DNA of 64,000 bases from Thiobacillus sp. SCUT-2 (lineage in GTDB: Bacteria > Pseudomonadota > Gammaproteobacteria > Burkholderiales > Thiobacillaceae), in the NCBI RefSeq assembly GCF_035621355.1, contig NZ_CP141769.1, positions 2,108,001 to 2,172,000 on the forward strand, in the 5' to 3' direction. The notes beneath the pieces are model-generated. The model searched no databases. It was given only the letters and a program-made list of their open reading frames with translations, and was not told where the DNA came from. This document shows positions 1 to 9,565 of this stretch, piece after piece. A program made the position numbers and the translations under genes. How positions within the stretch are numbered: the stretch's first letter is position 1; every line of letters starts with the position of its first letter.

Positions 1-554
<554 letters not shown>

Positions 555-791
555 CTAGCGCTTGGCCCAGTCGTCGGGCGTATAGGTCTTCATCGACAGC
601 GCGTGGATCTGCGCATGCATGCGGGTACCGAGCGCGTCGTAGACCAGGCGGTGCTGCTGGATCATGTTCTTGCCGGTGAAGGCGGCGCTGACGATCACCG
701 CCTGGAAATGCTGGCCGTCGCCGTCCAGTTCGATGTAGTCGCAGGGCAGCTTCTCGGTGATCCAGCCTTTGATGTCGTCGGGGGTAACCAT
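555..791 (-). CDS. ibaG: BolA-family protein IbaG
   Basis: 78-residue single-domain BolA-family protein (IbaG/YrbA type). The family binds monothiol glutaredoxins and Fe-S clusters; in E. coli ibaG is linked to acid stress. The open frame extends further upstream, but the family starts at MVTPDDIKGWI, and the helix-turn-helix-like core HRLVYDALGTRMHAQIHALS is complete. It lies between the ABC-2 permease gene and murA on the same strand, the conserved position for ibaG next to mla genes. The exact cellular role here is inferred from the family. Confidence 0.9.
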   Translation of the reverse strand: MVTPDDIKGWITEKLPCDYIELDGDGQHFQAVIVSAAFTGKNMIQQHRLVYDALGTRMHAQIHALSMKTYTPDDWAKR

Positions 792-840
792 GGGTTCGTT
801 GCCTCGCTTGATTCGATGCGCCCCCATGAGCCGGGAGGCG

Positions 841-1596
841 CTAGTGCCTGAGTTTGTAGCCGCTTCGCAGAAGCGCCAGAGTGAGGGCGGATATTGCCAC
901 AAAGCAGGCCCCGGCGACCAGCAGGCCGAGCCCGGGGTCGGTATCGGACTGGCCGACGAAGGCATAGCGGAAGCCGTCGATCAGGTAGAACACGGGATTC
1001 ACGCGCGACACGGCCTGCCAGAACGGCGGCAGCGAATGGATCGAGTAGAAGACCCCGGAGAGGAAGGTCAGCGGCAGGATCAGGAAGTTCTGGAAGGCCG
1101 CCAGCTGGTCGTATTTCTCCGCCCAGATGCCGGCGATGATGCCGACCGCTGCCATGATCGCGCAGGCCAGCAGCGCATACGCCAGCATCCAGAGCGGATG
1201 CGGCAGCTGGAACGGCGCGTACCACAGCGTCACCGCCCACACGCCGAGGCCCACAATCAGGCCGCGGATCACCGCCGCGCCTAGGTAGGCGAGGAAGAAC
1301 TCCAGGTAGGACAGCGGCGGCAGCAGCACGAAGACGATGTTGCCCTGCATCTTCGACTGGATGAGGCTGGACGAGCTGTTCGAGAACGCGTTCTGCAGCA
1401 TGCTCATCATGACCAGGCCCGGCACCAGGAAGCTGGTGTAGGACACGCCGGGATAGACCTGGACGTGCGCCTCCAGCACGTGCGAGAAGATCAGCAGGTA
1501 GAGCAGCGCCGTCACCACCGGGGCGACGACGGTCTGCACCACCACCTTCCAGAAGCGCAGCAGCTCCTTGTGGAACAGCGCCGATAACCCGCTCAT
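841..1596 (-). CDS. ABC-2 type exporter permease (YadH-like)
   Basis: 251-residue inner-membrane permease of the ABC-2 family with about six hydrophobic segments and the ABC-2 signature region near residues 170-215 (LPLTFLSGVFYSIHSLPPFWQ). Its start codon overlaps the stop of the upstream ATPase gene (ATGA), so the two are translationally coupled and should form one exporter. Homologous pairs (YadGH-like) commonly follow mla genes in betaproteobacteria. The substrate is unknown; the context with phospholipid transport and murA suggests an envelope component, but this is inference. Confidence 0.88.
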   Translation of the reverse strand: MSGLSALFHKELLRFWKVVVQTVVAPVVTALLYLLIFSHVLEAHVQVYPGVSYTSFLVPGLVMMSMLQNAFSNSSSSLIQSKMQGNIVFVLLPPLSYLEFFLAYLGAAVIRGLIVGLGVWAVTLWYAPFQLPHPLWMLAYALLACAIMAAVGIIAGIWAEKYDQLAAFQNFLILPLTFLSGVFYSIHSLPPFWQAVSRVNPVFYLIDGFRYAFVGQSDTDPGLGLLVAGACFVAISALTLALLRSGYKLRH

Positions 1597-2501
1597 GTCC
1601 GTTTCATGATGTCGGTGAAGACATCCTCCAGATCCGGCTCCTGCAGGTGCATCTCGAGCACGCGGATGCCGCCGCCGCGCAGGTCGGCGAGCAGCGCCTC
1701 GAGCTCGGCGTAGTCGCCGAAATTGATTCGCCAGCAGCCGTCGGCGTCACGCGCGAGGCGCCCCTGCCAGGCGGCCGGGATGCTTTCGGCATCGAGCCGC
1801 AGCTGCGCGCAGTGCTCGTTGGTCAGCTGCAGCAGGTTGCGCGTCGTATCGCAGGCGACGATGCGGCCGCTCTTCAGCATCGCGATGCGGCCGCACAGGG
1901 CCTCGGCCTCCTCGAGGTAGTGCGTGGTCAGCAGGACGGTGTGCCCCTCACCGTTGAGGCGGCTGATGAATTCCCACAGCGAACGGCGCAGGTCGACGTC
2001 GACGCCGGCGGTCGGCTCGTCGAGCACGATGACCGGCGGCTTGTGCACCAGCGCCTGCGCCACCAGCAGGCGGCGCTTCATGCCGCCGGACAGGCTCTGC
2101 GTGTTCTTGTCAGCGTGCCGGGCCAGGTCGAGGTGATGCATGATCTCGTCGATCCAGGCCTCGTTGTGCCTGAGACCGAAATAGCCGGACTGGATGCGCA
2201 GCGTCTCGCGCACGTTGAAGAAGGGATCGTAGACGAGTTCCTGCGGCACCACGCCGAGCGCGCGGCGCGCCTGGCGGTAGTCGCGCACCACGTCGTGCCC
2301 CATGACCGCGGCCTGCCCCGCGTCGGCGCGCGTCAGCCCGGCGAGGATGGAAATGAGCGTCGTCTTGCCGGCGCCGTTGGGCCCGAGGAGGCCGAAGAAC
2401 TCGCCTTGCCGTATATCGAGCGAGACGCCGTCGAGCGCCTGGGTGGTGCGGAAGCGCTTGCGCAGGTCGCCGATGTGAATCGCGGGCGTCGCCTCGCTCA
2501 T
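1593..2501 (-). CDS. ABC-2 exporter ATP-binding protein (YadG-like)
   Basis: 302-residue ABC ATPase. Visible motifs: Walker A GPNGAGKTT near residue 40, signature LSGGMKRRLL, Walker B VIVLDEPTAGVD and switch histidine LLTTHYLEEAE. The C-terminal ~80 residues form the accessory tail common in ABC-2 exporters. It overlaps mlaB upstream (ATGA) and the permease downstream (ATGA), so the Mla genes and this exporter are probably on one transcript. The cargo is not evident from sequence. Confidence 0.9.
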   Translation of the reverse strand: MSEATPAIHIGDLRKRFRTTQALDGVSLDIRQGEFFGLLGPNGAGKTTLISILAGLTRADAGQAAVMGHDVVRDYRQARRALGVVPQELVYDPFFNVRETLRIQSGYFGLRHNEAWIDEIMHHLDLARHADKNTQSLSGGMKRRLLVAQALVHKPPVIVLDEPTAGVDVDLRRSLWEFISRLNGEGHTVLLTTHYLEEAEALCGRIAMLKSGRIVACDTTRNLLQLTNEHCAQLRLDAESIPAAWQGRLARDADGCWRINFGDYAELEALLADLRGGGIRVLEMHLQEPDLEDVFTDIMKRT

Positions 2502-2776
2502 GCCGGCAACAGGTCGGCCACGCCGTAGAGTTCGGCGAGCGTGGTGAAGCTCGGCGGCAGGCCGGTGCAGCTCAGCGTGCGGCCGGCCTGGCTTGCCTGT
2601 CGCATGGCACTGAAGATCAGCGCCAGCGCCGCCGAGTCGACGGCCTCCACCGCGCCGAAGTCGAGCGTCGACACGCCCTTCGCGAGGTGGGGCTGAAGCG
2701 CCCGCAGCAGGTTCCCGACGCTGTCGACCGTCACCGCGCCGGCGATGCGGCAGGTCGCTTCGTCACACGCGATCAC
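2498..2776 (-). CDS. mlaB: STAS-domain protein MlaB
   Basis: 92-residue cytoplasmic STAS protein, the small regulatory subunit of the MlaFEDB phospholipid transporter, which binds the ATPase MlaF. The STAS core VDSVGNLLRALQPHL...LDFGAVEAVDSAALALI is complete. The GTG start is chosen because it overlaps the mlaC stop (GTGA) and gives the normal family length; the longer open frame upstream is antisense-like noise. Coupled at its own 3' end to the ABC-2 ATPase gene. Confidence 0.85.
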   Translation of the reverse strand: MIACDEATCRIAGAVTVDSVGNLLRALQPHLAKGVSTLDFGAVEAVDSAALALIFSAMRQASQAGRTLSCTGLPPSFTTLAELYGVADLLPA

Positions 2777-3405
2777 GAGCCGGAGCGGGCCGCCGGCGCG
2801 GGGGCCACATGAGCAGACTTGTCCGCCAGCGTCTTGATCAGGCCGTCGATGCCGCTCTGGCGGATGGTGGCGGCGAACGAGGTGCGATAGTTGGTGACCA
2901 GGCTGACGCCGTCGATGGTGACGTCGTAGACCTTCCAGCCGAAGCTGGTCTGGTACATGCTGTAATCGATCGGAATCGGCTGCCCGCCCGGCTGGATGAT
3001 CTGGGAGCGCACCGTCACGTCCGTGTCGCCCGGCTTCATCGCCAGGGGCTTGAATTCGACGCTCTGGTTGGTGAACGCCGTCAGCGAGGCGGAGTAGGTC
3101 CGCACCAGCAGGTTGCGGAACTCGGTGACGAGCGCCTGCTTCTGCTTGGCGGTCGCGCGCGGCCAGTGCTTGCCGACCGCCAGCTGCGTCATGCGGTTGA
3201 AGTCGAAATTCGGCAGGATCTTGGCCTCCACGAGCTGGTAGACCTTGCTCATGTCGCCGCCGCGGATGTCCTTGTCCTTCTTGAGGATGGCAAGCACCTC
3301 CTGCGTGGTGGTCCGCGCCAGCACATCGGGCGGCGTGTCCGCCGCCTGCGCCGGGGCCGCGGCGACGCCCAGCATCGCAAGTAGCAGAAGAAGGATACGC
3401 AACAT
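2773..3405 (-). CDS. mlaC: Periplasmic phospholipid-binding protein MlaC
   Basis: 210 residues with an N-terminal signal peptide (LLLLLAMLGVAAAPAQA, cleavage near residue 21). MlaC shuttles phospholipids across the periplasm between the inner-membrane MlaFEDB complex and an outer-membrane partner. Family hallmarks include the fold region from VYQLVEAKILPNFDF to GWKVYDVTIDGVSLVTNYR. The start at MLRIL is taken because it opens the signal peptide; the open frame continues upstream without similarity. It lies 65 nt after a TolC-family gene, not after mlaA. Confidence 0.92.
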   Translation of the reverse strand: MLRILLLLLAMLGVAAAPAQAADTPPDVLARTTTQEVLAILKKDKDIRGGDMSKVYQLVEAKILPNFDFNRMTQLAVGKHWPRATAKQKQALVTEFRNLLVRTYSASLTAFTNQSVEFKPLAMKPGDTDVTVRSQIIQPGGQPIPIDYSMYQTSFGWKVYDVTIDGVSLVTNYRTSFAATIRQSGIDGLIKTLADKSAHVAPAPAARSGS

Positions 3406-3470
3406 AACTGGATTCCTGTCTGAAAGAAGGGAGGTGCGGGGCCCGCGGCCAGCGGGCAGCCACCGGTTTC

Positions 3471-4832
3471 CTATTTGAGTTGACCCGTCAGCCGCGCCAG
3501 CTGCGCGACGTTCATGTTGTAGTCGTTCATCGTCCGCAGGTATTCGGTCTGCACGAGAACGTAGTTCTTGATCGCCTCGGCGACCTTGTCGGCACTTTGC
3601 AGACCCGCCGAGAAGTCGGCCAGCGACGCGACCATCCAGCGACGTGCCGCCGTCGCGCCGTCGCCCAGTTCGCGCTGGGCGTTGTAGTTGGCCTGCGCGT
3701 TGGCATAGGCCTCGCCGACTTCGAAGGGAATCCCCGCCACCGCGAACGCCTTCTTGTGGTTGAGCGCCTCCAGTTCGGCCTGGGCCTGATCGACGCGCGC
3801 CTGGCTGGCGCCGAACACGGTATCCCACTTCACGCCGACCACCGGGGTGAGGCCGGCGTTGTTGAAGGGGTCGTAGACGTAGGGGTTGTCGAGGCGGTCG
3901 CGCTGCGAGGCATAGTTGAGCTGCCCGACCACGCCGGCGTATACGTCGGGCATGCGGTCGGCCTTCTTGGCGGCCACCAGCGCGCGGCGTGCGCGCAGGC
4001 CGGCCTCGAGCTCCTGCATTTCGGGGCGCTCCTGCAGCGCCTTCGCCTGGAGCTCGTCCAGGTCGACCTGCGGGAAGGGCAGCGGGGCGATATGCTCGTC
4101 GGCGACGCTCAGCTCGCCCTTGAGGCCGACGCCGGTCAGAACCTTGAGGCCGTCGAGGCTGATCTTCTCGATTGCACGCGCCTGGTTCACGTACTTGGCG
4201 AGGAGCCCGCGGGCGGTCTGCAGCGCATACAGGTCGGACTGCCTGGACTCGCCGCTTTCCGCCTTGAGATTGCGCTCGACCGAGCCGATGGCGTCGTTCA
4301 GGCGTGTCTGCATGTCCTCCAGGAAAACGCGGGTGTCACGCGCCGTGAGATAGCCGTAATAGGCGCGCTTGGTGTCGTATACGGTAGCGGTGCGCGCCTG
4401 CCTGACCTCGCCCTGCTTGACGTCGACGTTGCCTTGCGCGGCATCGCCATAGTGCTCGATCTTGCCGAAGGTGAAGAGCGGCTTGACCAGCGCGAAGTCG
4501 AGATGGGTCCAGTCGGACACGCCGTGGAGCGTGTCGCCGTCGCTGCGGGGCGTGACGCCGGAATAGGCGCCGTTCTGGTAGAAGCCGCCCTCCACCTTCG
4601 GTGCCAGGCCGATGAAGGCGTTGGCGCTGAGCCGCCAGCCGGCGTTGCCCTGCACTTCCTTCACCATGGCGCGTGCGGCTTCGACGACCTGCTCGCGCTC
4701 CTTGATGCGCGGATCGGCGGCGAGGCTCATCTCGACGGCCTGCTGCAGGTTGACGGTGTCGGCGCGGCCGGGCAGGGCCGTCAGCAGCATGCCGGCGGCC
4801 AAAAGAGTGCGGGTCAGTGCGTTGAGAGTCAT
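3471..4832 (-). CDS. TolC-family outer-membrane efflux protein inside the mla operon
   Basis: 453 residues: signal peptide (LLAAGMLLTALPGRA), then the duplicated alpha-helical hairpin architecture of outer-membrane factors, with VNLQQAVEMSLAADPRIKEREQ opening repeat one and LQAKALQERPEMQELEAGLRARR opening repeat two. Its ATG overlaps the mlaD stop (ATGA), which indicates translational coupling with mlaD. In most proteobacterial mla operons of this shape the outer-membrane gene is mlaA (vacJ); no mlaA is visible here. It may give the Mla system a trans-envelope channel, or serve the downstream ABC-2 exporter. Which one cannot be told from sequence. Confidence 0.88.
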   Translation of the reverse strand: MTLNALTRTLLAAGMLLTALPGRADTVNLQQAVEMSLAADPRIKEREQVVEAARAMVKEVQGNAGWRLSANAFIGLAPKVEGGFYQNGAYSGVTPRSDGDTLHGVSDWTHLDFALVKPLFTFGKIEHYGDAAQGNVDVKQGEVRQARTATVYDTKRAYYGYLTARDTRVFLEDMQTRLNDAIGSVERNLKAESGESRQSDLYALQTARGLLAKYVNQARAIEKISLDGLKVLTGVGLKGELSVADEHIAPLPFPQVDLDELQAKALQERPEMQELEAGLRARRALVAAKKADRMPDVYAGVVGQLNYASQRDRLDNPYVYDPFNNAGLTPVVGVKWDTVFGASQARVDQAQAELEALNHKKAFAVAGIPFEVGEAYANAQANYNAQRELGDGATAARRWMVASLADFSAGLQSADKVAEAIKNYVLVQTEYLRTMNDYNMNVAQLARLTGQLK

Positions 4833-5296
4833 TTGGGTGCTCCTTCTTGAGCCTTGCCGTACAAGAATTGGCCGATCAGGTTTTCCAGCACCACGGCATC
4901 CTGCGTGATCGTGATGCGGTCATGGTCCTTCAGCATCGTGCCATCCCCTCCCGGCTCCAGGGCGACATACTGCTCGCCCAGCAGCCCGGAGGTCATGATG
5001 GCCGCGGAGGTGTCCTTGGGGAAAGCATAACGCTTGTCCAGCCGGAGCGTGACCGCGGCCTGATAGTCCTTGTTGTCGAAGCGGATGTCGGCCACGCGTC
5101 CGACGACCACCCCGGCGCTTTTCACCGGCGCGCGCGGCTTCAAGCCGCCGATGTTCTCGAAGCGCGCCACCACCTCGTAGCTGTCGGTTGCGTTTACGGT
5201 GCTCATGCTGCCGACCTTGAGCGCCAGGAACAGCAGCGCGACGATGCCCGCGACGACGAAGAGGCCTACCCACAAATCCAGTATGGTCTTGTTCAT
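4829..5296 (-). CDS. mlaD: MCE-domain lipid transport protein MlaD
   Basis: 155-residue single-MCE protein anchored by one N-terminal membrane segment (WVGLFVVAGIVALLFLAL). The MCE domain runs from about residue 38 to 115 (YEVVARFENIGGLKPRAPVKSAGVVVGRV), with the hydrophobic pore-loop region TSGLLGEQYVALEPGG. MlaD hexamers sit on MlaE in the inner membrane and pass phospholipids to MlaC. The gene is 3 nt from mlaE and overlaps the TolC-family gene. Length is close to the usual 150-180. Confidence 0.93.
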   Translation of the reverse strand: MNKTILDLWVGLFVVAGIVALLFLALKVGSMSTVNATDSYEVVARFENIGGLKPRAPVKSAGVVVGRVADIRFDNKDYQAAVTLRLDKRYAFPKDTSAAIMTSGLLGEQYVALEPGGDGTMLKDHDRITITQDAVVLENLIGQFLYGKAQEGAPK

Positions 5297-5299
5297 TTG

Positions 5300-6088
5300 T
5301 CAGTTCAGTCCCCGGAACATGAATGCGGTCAACACGAAATCCAGCGCCAGCACGACCAGGCTGGACGTCACCACGGTCCGCGTGGTGGCGCCGGACACGC
5401 CTTCGGCGGTCGGGGGCGCATCATACCCTTCGAACAGCGCGATGGTGGTGACCGCGACGGCGAACACCACGCTCTTGATGACGCCGTTGAGGATGTCCTG
5501 GTCGAAATCGACCGAGCTCTGCATCTGCGACCAGAACGTGCCCTCGTCGACGCCGATCAGCTGCACCCCGACGAGGTAGCCGCCGAAGATGCCGAGCGCC
5601 GAGAACAGCGCGGCCAGCAGCGGCATCGAGATCACCCCTGCCCAGAAGCGCGGGGCGACCACGCGGGCGATCGGGTCGACGGCCATCATCTCCATCGCCG
5701 ACAACTGCTCGGTCGCCTTCATCAGGCCGATTTCCGCGGTGATCGCGGATCCGGCCCGGCTGGCGAACAGGAGGCCCGCCAGCACCGGCCCCAGCTCGCG
5801 CACCAGCGACAGCGCCACCAGCGTGCCCAGCGCCGATTCCGAGCCGTAGCGCTGCAGCGTCTCGTAGCCCTGCAGGCCGAGCACCATGCCGACGAACAGC
5901 CCCGACACCACGATGATGATGAGCGAGAGCACGCCGGTGAAGTAGATCTCGCGCACCGTGAGCCCGAAGCGGCGGAACGCCGTGCCCGAATGCAGCAGCG
6001 TCGCCAGGAAGAAGCGCGCGGCGAAGCCGATGCGCCAGACACCCTGGATCGTGCGATGCCCCAGATTTTCAATCGCCTGCCTAAGCAT
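5300..6088 (-). CDS. mlaE: Mla transporter permease MlaE
   Basis: 262-residue inner-membrane permease of the MlaE/YrbE family with five to six hydrophobic segments. The conserved core is present: [34 protein letters not shown] (shown here in two pieces: [16 protein letters not shown] and [14 protein letters not shown]). It forms the membrane core under the MlaD ring and pairs with MlaF. It overlaps the mlaF stop by 8 nt and is followed 3 nt later by mlaD. Confidence 0.95.
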   Translation of the reverse strand: MLRQAIENLGHRTIQGVWRIGFAARFFLATLLHSGTAFRRFGLTVREIYFTGVLSLIIIVVSGLFVGMVLGLQGYETLQRYGSESALGTLVALSLVRELGPVLAGLLFASRAGSAITAEIGLMKATEQLSAMEMMAVDPIARVVAPRFWAGVISMPLLAALFSALGIFGGYLVGVQLIGVDEGTFWSQMQSSVDFDQDILNGVIKSVVFAVAVTTIALFEGYDAPPTAEGVSGATTRTVVTSSLVVLALDFVLTAFMFRGLN

Positions 6089-6893
6089 GCAGCGCTCCCA
6101 GCTGAAGATCCTCGACGTAGGGCGGCGCAGGATAATGGAACGGCACCGGCCCGTCGGATTCGCCGTGCACGAACTGGTGCACGTACGGCAGTCCGGAGGC
6201 GCGGATCTCGTCCGCGCTGCCCTCGGCCACGATCACGCCCTCCGAGACGAAATACACATAATCGACGATCTTCAGCGATTCCTGCACGTCGTGGGTGACC
6301 ACCAGCGAAGTCAGCCCCAGCGTGTCGGTCAGGCGCCGGATCAGGTTGCCGGTCACGCCCAGCGAGATGGGGTCGAGGCCGGCGAACGGCTCGTCGTACA
6401 TCACCAACATGGGATCGAGCGCGATCGCGCGGGCAAGCGCCACGCGGCGCGCCATCCCGCCGGAGAGTTCGGCCGGCATCAGCCGCGCGGCGCCGCGCAG
6501 CCCGACCGCGTGCAGCTTCATCAGCACGAGGTCGCGGATCGCGTCTTCCGGCAGGTCGGTGTGCTCGCGTAGCTGGAACGCGACATTGTCGAACACCGAC
6601 ATGTCGGTGAACAGCGCGCCGAACTGGAACAGCATCCCCATCCTGCGGCGCAGGCGGTACAGGCCGGCGCGATCGAGTTCGCCGAGCGTCTCGCCCGCCA
6701 CGCGCACCGTGCCTTCGCGCGCCCTCACCTGGCCGCCGATGAGGCGCAGCAGCGTGGTCTTGCCGCACCCGCTGCTCCCCATGATGGCGACGACCTGCCC
6801 CCGCTTCGCGGTCAGGTTGATGCCCTTCAGGACCGGCCGGGCGCCGTAGCCGAACACCGCGTCCCGGATTTCGACCAGATTGTCGTTCTGCAA
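6081..6893 (-). CDS. mlaF: Mla transporter ATPase MlaF
   Basis: 270-residue ABC ATPase powering MlaFEDB phospholipid transport. Walker [10 protein letters not shown] at residues 39-47, signature [14 protein letters not shown], Walker [14 protein letters not shown], switch His in [14 protein letters not shown] start is proposed: it sits behind an AAAGG ribosome-binding site and gives the normal length, while the open frame further upstream is proline/arginine-rich and unlike the family. It appears to be the first gene of the mla operon. The start choice is the least certain part. Confidence 0.9.
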   Translation of the reverse strand: MQNDNLVEIRDAVFGYGARPVLKGINLTAKRGQVVAIMGSSGCGKTTLLRLIGGQVRAREGTVRVAGETLGELDRAGLYRLRRRMGMLFQFGALFTDMSVFDNVAFQLREHTDLPEDAIRDLVLMKLHAVGLRGAARLMPAELSGGMARRVALARAIALDPMLVMYDEPFAGLDPISLGVTGNLIRRLTDTLGLTSLVVTHDVQESLKIVDYVYFVSEGVIVAEGSADEIRASGLPYVHQFVHGESDGPVPFHYPAPPYVEDLQLGALHA

Positions 6894-7028
6894 GTAGCCA
6901 GCCTTTATTGTTTCCGAGCCGCCATGATGGCCGCCCGCCCCCGGCCCCGCCGGTAGACCGAGTAGTCTATGCATGCGCCTCGGCGCATGCAAGCGCGGGC
7001 GCGGCCTGCCGGGCAGCCGGCGCCCCAT
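6894..7028. other. Intergenic region between the mla operon and the DUF72 gene
   Basis: 135 bp without a gene. It should hold the mla promoter (reading leftward) and the end of the cysS/DUF72 transcript. It contains two inverted repeats described separately or here: a 9-bp stem at 6971-6990 and a smaller one (TAGAC/GTCTA) at about 6955-6970. No convincing -35/-10 pair was identified. Confidence 0.5.
6971..6990 (-). terminator. Inverted repeat, possible terminator of cysS-DUF72 transcript
   Basis: GCATGCGCC pairs perfectly with GGCGCATGC around a 2-nt centre, 39 bp past the DUF72 stop. No T-tract follows on the minus strand, so it may be a weak or Rho-assisted terminator, an mRNA-stabilising hairpin, or a protein-binding palindrome. 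Confidence 0.4.
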
Positions 7029-7484
7029 TCAGTAGCCCATCACCTGCGCCAGCGTCTTCGCCTCGTCCATGCGTCCGAGGTCGCCGCTGCTGCTGAGCAC
7101 GAAGAGCGGCGCGCCGGTCGCCGCCTGCTGCGTGATGCGGGCGGCCAGCGCGCGCAGGTCGGGGCGCACGTCCAGCCACCACACGTGTTCGGCCGCCCAG
7201 GCCGGCGTGGCCAGCAGGACGCGCTCCGACACCGGTTGGGCATGCTCGCCGCCGCCGGGTTCCAGCAGAAAGCAGAATCCGTCCAGCGTGTCGTCGAGCC
7301 ACCGCGCCCAGGTCGCCGCGGACGCGGCCTGCCAGACCGCCGCGGGCAGGTAGACGGCCTGGAACTGCGTGTTGTAATAGGACAACATCCAGTCGTCGGG
7401 CAAGTCCTCGGGATAGAAGCGCCCGCGCCATTCCGGATGCGCCCAGCCGACGGCACCGACCCGCACCAGCGCCGGATAACTCAT
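7029..7484 (-). CDS. Short DUF72-family protein
   Basis: 151 residues. The N-terminus matches the start of the DUF72 (YecE) TIM-barrel family: RVGAVGWAHPEWRGRFYPEDLPDDW followed by YYNTQFQAVYLP (given in two pieces). Family members are usually 230-300 residues, so most of the barrel appears missing or strongly shortened, although the frame is intact and ends 15 nt past cysS on the same transcript. Function of DUF72 proteins is not established. It may be a minimal variant or a decaying copy that has kept its frame. Confidence 0.6.
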   Translation of the reverse strand: MSYPALVRVGAVGWAHPEWRGRFYPEDLPDDWMLSYYNTQFQAVYLPAAVWQAASAATWARWLDDTLDGFCFLLEPGGGEHAQPVSERVLLATPAWAAEHVWWLDVRPDLRALAARITQQAATGAPLFVLSSSGDLGRMDEAKTLAQVMGY

Positions 7485-7499
7485 CGCGGACCCCGCCCC

Positions 7500-8867
7500 T
7501 CAGGCACGACGCCAGGTGGTTCCGCCGGGACCGTCTTCGAGCACGATCCCGGCGGCGGTCAGGGCGTCGCGGATGCGGTCCGACTCGGCGAAGTCCTTCG
7601 CCTTGCGCGCCGCCTGGCGGGCCGCGATCAGGGCTTCGATCTCGGCTTCGGACAAGCCACCAGCGGCGCTTCCTCCCTGCAGGAACTCGGCGGCGTCGCG
7701 CTGCAGCAGGCCGAGCACGCCCCCAAGGCTGCGCAGCGCCGGCGCCGCGCCGGCATCGCCGCGGTTGGCCTCGCCCGCGAGCTCGAACAGCACGGCCAGT
7801 GCCTCGGGCGTGTTGAAGTCGTCGTCCATCGCGGCGCGGAAGCGCTGCGCCGCAGGCTGATCCCAGTCGGGCGCGGCGCCGGTGGCGGGGACGCCCTTCA
7901 GCGCCGTGTAGAGCCGGGTCAGCGCGACCTTGGCGTCGTCGAGATGGGCGTCCGAATAATTCAGCGGGCTGCGGTAGTGCGCGCGCAGGATGAAGAAGCG
8001 CACGACCTCCGGGTCGTATTTCTCGAGCACCTCGCGGATGGTGAAGAAGTTGCCGAGCGACTTCGACATCTTCTCGTTGTCGACCCGCACGAAGCCGTTG
8101 TGCAGCCAGTAGTTGACGAAGGTGCAGCCGTGCGCGCCCTCGGACTGGGCGATCTCGTTCTCGTGATGCGGGAACTGCAGGTCCTGGCCGCCGCCATGGA
8201 TGTCGAAATGCCGTCCGAGCAGCTCGGCGCTCATCGCCGAGCACTCGATGTGCCAGCCGGGGCGGCCCGGCCCCCACGGCGACTCCCACGCCGGCTCGCC
8301 CGGCTTGGCGGCCTTCCACAGCACGAAATCCATCGGGTCGCGCTTGTTCGGATCGACCTCGACGCGCTCGCCGGCACGCAGTTCGTCGAGGCTCTTGCCC
8401 GACAGGCGGCCGTATTGCGGAAAGCCGCGCACGCTGTAGTAGACGTCGCCGTTGGGCGCCGGGTAGGCCAGGCCGTTGGCGATCAGCTGCCCGATCATGG
8501 CGAGCATCTGCGCGACGTAGCGGGTGGCGCGCGGCTCGTGGTCGGGCGGCAGCACGCCGAGCGCGCGTTCGTCCTCGTGCATCGCGGCGATAAAGCGCTC
8601 CGTCAGCGCGGCCGGCGTCTCGCCGTTCTCGTGCGCCCGCCTGATGATCTTGTCGTCGATGTCGGTGATGTTGCGCACGTAGTCGACCCGGTAGCCGCTG
8701 GCGCGCAGCCAGCGCGCGACCATGTCGAACACCACGAATACGCGCGCATGGCCCAGGTGACAGAGGTCGTACACGGTCATGCCGCAGACGTACATGCGGA
8801 CGACGCCGGGCGTGAGCGGGACGAATTCTTCCTTGGTGCGCGTGAGCGAGTTGGTGATGTGCAGCAT
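7500..8867 (-). CDS. cysS: Cysteinyl-tRNA synthetase
   Basis: 455-residue class I aminoacyl-tRNA synthetase charging tRNA-Cys. HIGH-type motif HLGHA in [16 protein letters not shown] near residues 29-44, with Cys29 as a zinc ligand; KMSKS motif in [11 protein letters not shown]; further zinc ligands around IECSAMS and [10 protein letters not shown]. Length is normal (about 460). The ATG fits the family N-terminus [10 protein letters not shown]. It is divergent from the TPR gene, with 115 bp between the two start codons. Confidence 0.97.
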   Translation of the reverse strand: MLHITNSLTRTKEEFVPLTPGVVRMYVCGMTVYDLCHLGHARVFVVFDMVARWLRASGYRVDYVRNITDIDDKIIRRAHENGETPAALTERFIAAMHEDERALGVLPPDHEPRATRYVAQMLAMIGQLIANGLAYPAPNGDVYYSVRGFPQYGRLSGKSLDELRAGERVEVDPNKRDPMDFVLWKAAKPGEPAWESPWGPGRPGWHIECSAMSAELLGRHFDIHGGGQDLQFPHHENEIAQSEGAHGCTFVNYWLHNGFVRVDNEKMSKSLGNFFTIREVLEKYDPEVVRFFILRAHYRSPLNYSDAHLDDAKVALTRLYTALKGVPATGAAPDWDQPAAQRFRAAMDDDFNTPEALAVLFELAGEANRGDAGAAPALRSLGGVLGLLQRDAAEFLQGGSAAGGLSEAEIEALIAARQAARKAKDFAESDRIRDALTAAGIVLEDGPGGTTWRRA

Positions 8868-8944
8868 GATGCGAGCGGATCGGGGGCAAATATCTGGCGC
8901 GGACTGAAGCGGCGCACCGACTGTCTCAGGCGGGTCGATGTTGT

Positions 8945-8950
8945 TAGAAT
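8945..8950 (+). promoter_or_regulatory. Putative -10 box of the TPR gene
   Basis: TAGAAT lies 32 bp before the chosen ATG at 8983, in the divergent cysS/TPR intergenic region. The -35 counterpart is poor, so this is a weak call. If used, transcription would begin near 8957, which also favours the ATG at 8983 over the one at 8965. Confidence 0.35.
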
Positions 8951-8982
8951 GCCGGCTTCCCTAGATGATCCGAGCATATCAC

Positions 8983-9516
8983 ATGGCCCTGTCACGTTTC
9001 CTTGCCGCCGCCGTCGTCAGCGTCGTGCTCGTCAGCGTTCCCGCGCTGGGCGACGAGATCCAGGACATCAACCTGCAGTTCCGCAAGGGCGAACTCGCCG
9101 CCGCGCTCGATCACGCCAACCGCTACCTGGCCAAGAACCCGAAGGATGCTCAGGCGCGCTTCCTGAAGGGCCTGATCCTCGCCGACCTCGGCAAGACCAA
9201 CGATGCGATCGAGGTGCTCAGCGCCCTGACCGGCGACTACCCGGAACTGCCCGAACCCTACAACAACCTGGCGGTGCTGTACGCCGCGCAAGGGAAATAC
9301 GAAGCGGCCCGCAACGCGCTCGAGATGGCGATCCGCACGCATCCGGACTACGCCACGGCACACGAGAACCTCGGCGACATCTATGCCAAGATGGCGGCGA
9401 TCGAATACGACAAGGTGCAGACCCTCGACGCCAAGAACACCACGGCGCCGGCCAAGCTCAAGCTGATCCGGAACCTGCTCGGCGGCCAGGCCATCAAGTC
9501 CGCGCCGAAGAAATGA
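8983..9516 (+). CDS. Secreted TPR-repeat protein
   Basis: 177 residues: signal peptide ([23 protein letters not shown]), then three to four TPR-like repeats ([80 protein letters not shown]). Probably a periplasmic scaffold. An alternative ATG at 8965 adds six residues before the signal peptide. The gene precedes ppiB with a 49-bp gap, so the two may be cotranscribed; a folding-related role is only suggested by that neighbour. Confidence 0.8.
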   Translation: MALSRFLAAAVVSVVLVSVPALGDEIQDINLQFRKGELAAALDHANRYLAKNPKDAQARFLKGLILADLGKTNDAIEVLSALTGDYPELPEPYNNLAVLYAAQGKYEAARNALEMAIRTHPDYATAHENLGDIYAKMAAIEYDKVQTLDAKNTTAPAKLKLIRNLLGGQAIKSAPKK

Positions 9517-9565
9517 GGCCGCGCTCCGCCGGCCACCCTCCCCGTCAACCTTCCTAGGACACTCC

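Noticed and set aside
2773-3828. Longer mlaC product starting upstream
   Set aside because: The extra segment lies antisense to the TolC-family gene, and the signal peptide begins at the ATG at 3405.
6971-6990. Mobile-element end or attachment site
   Set aside because: An isolated short palindrome with no recombinase gene or direct repeat nearby; treated as a transcript-end hairpin.
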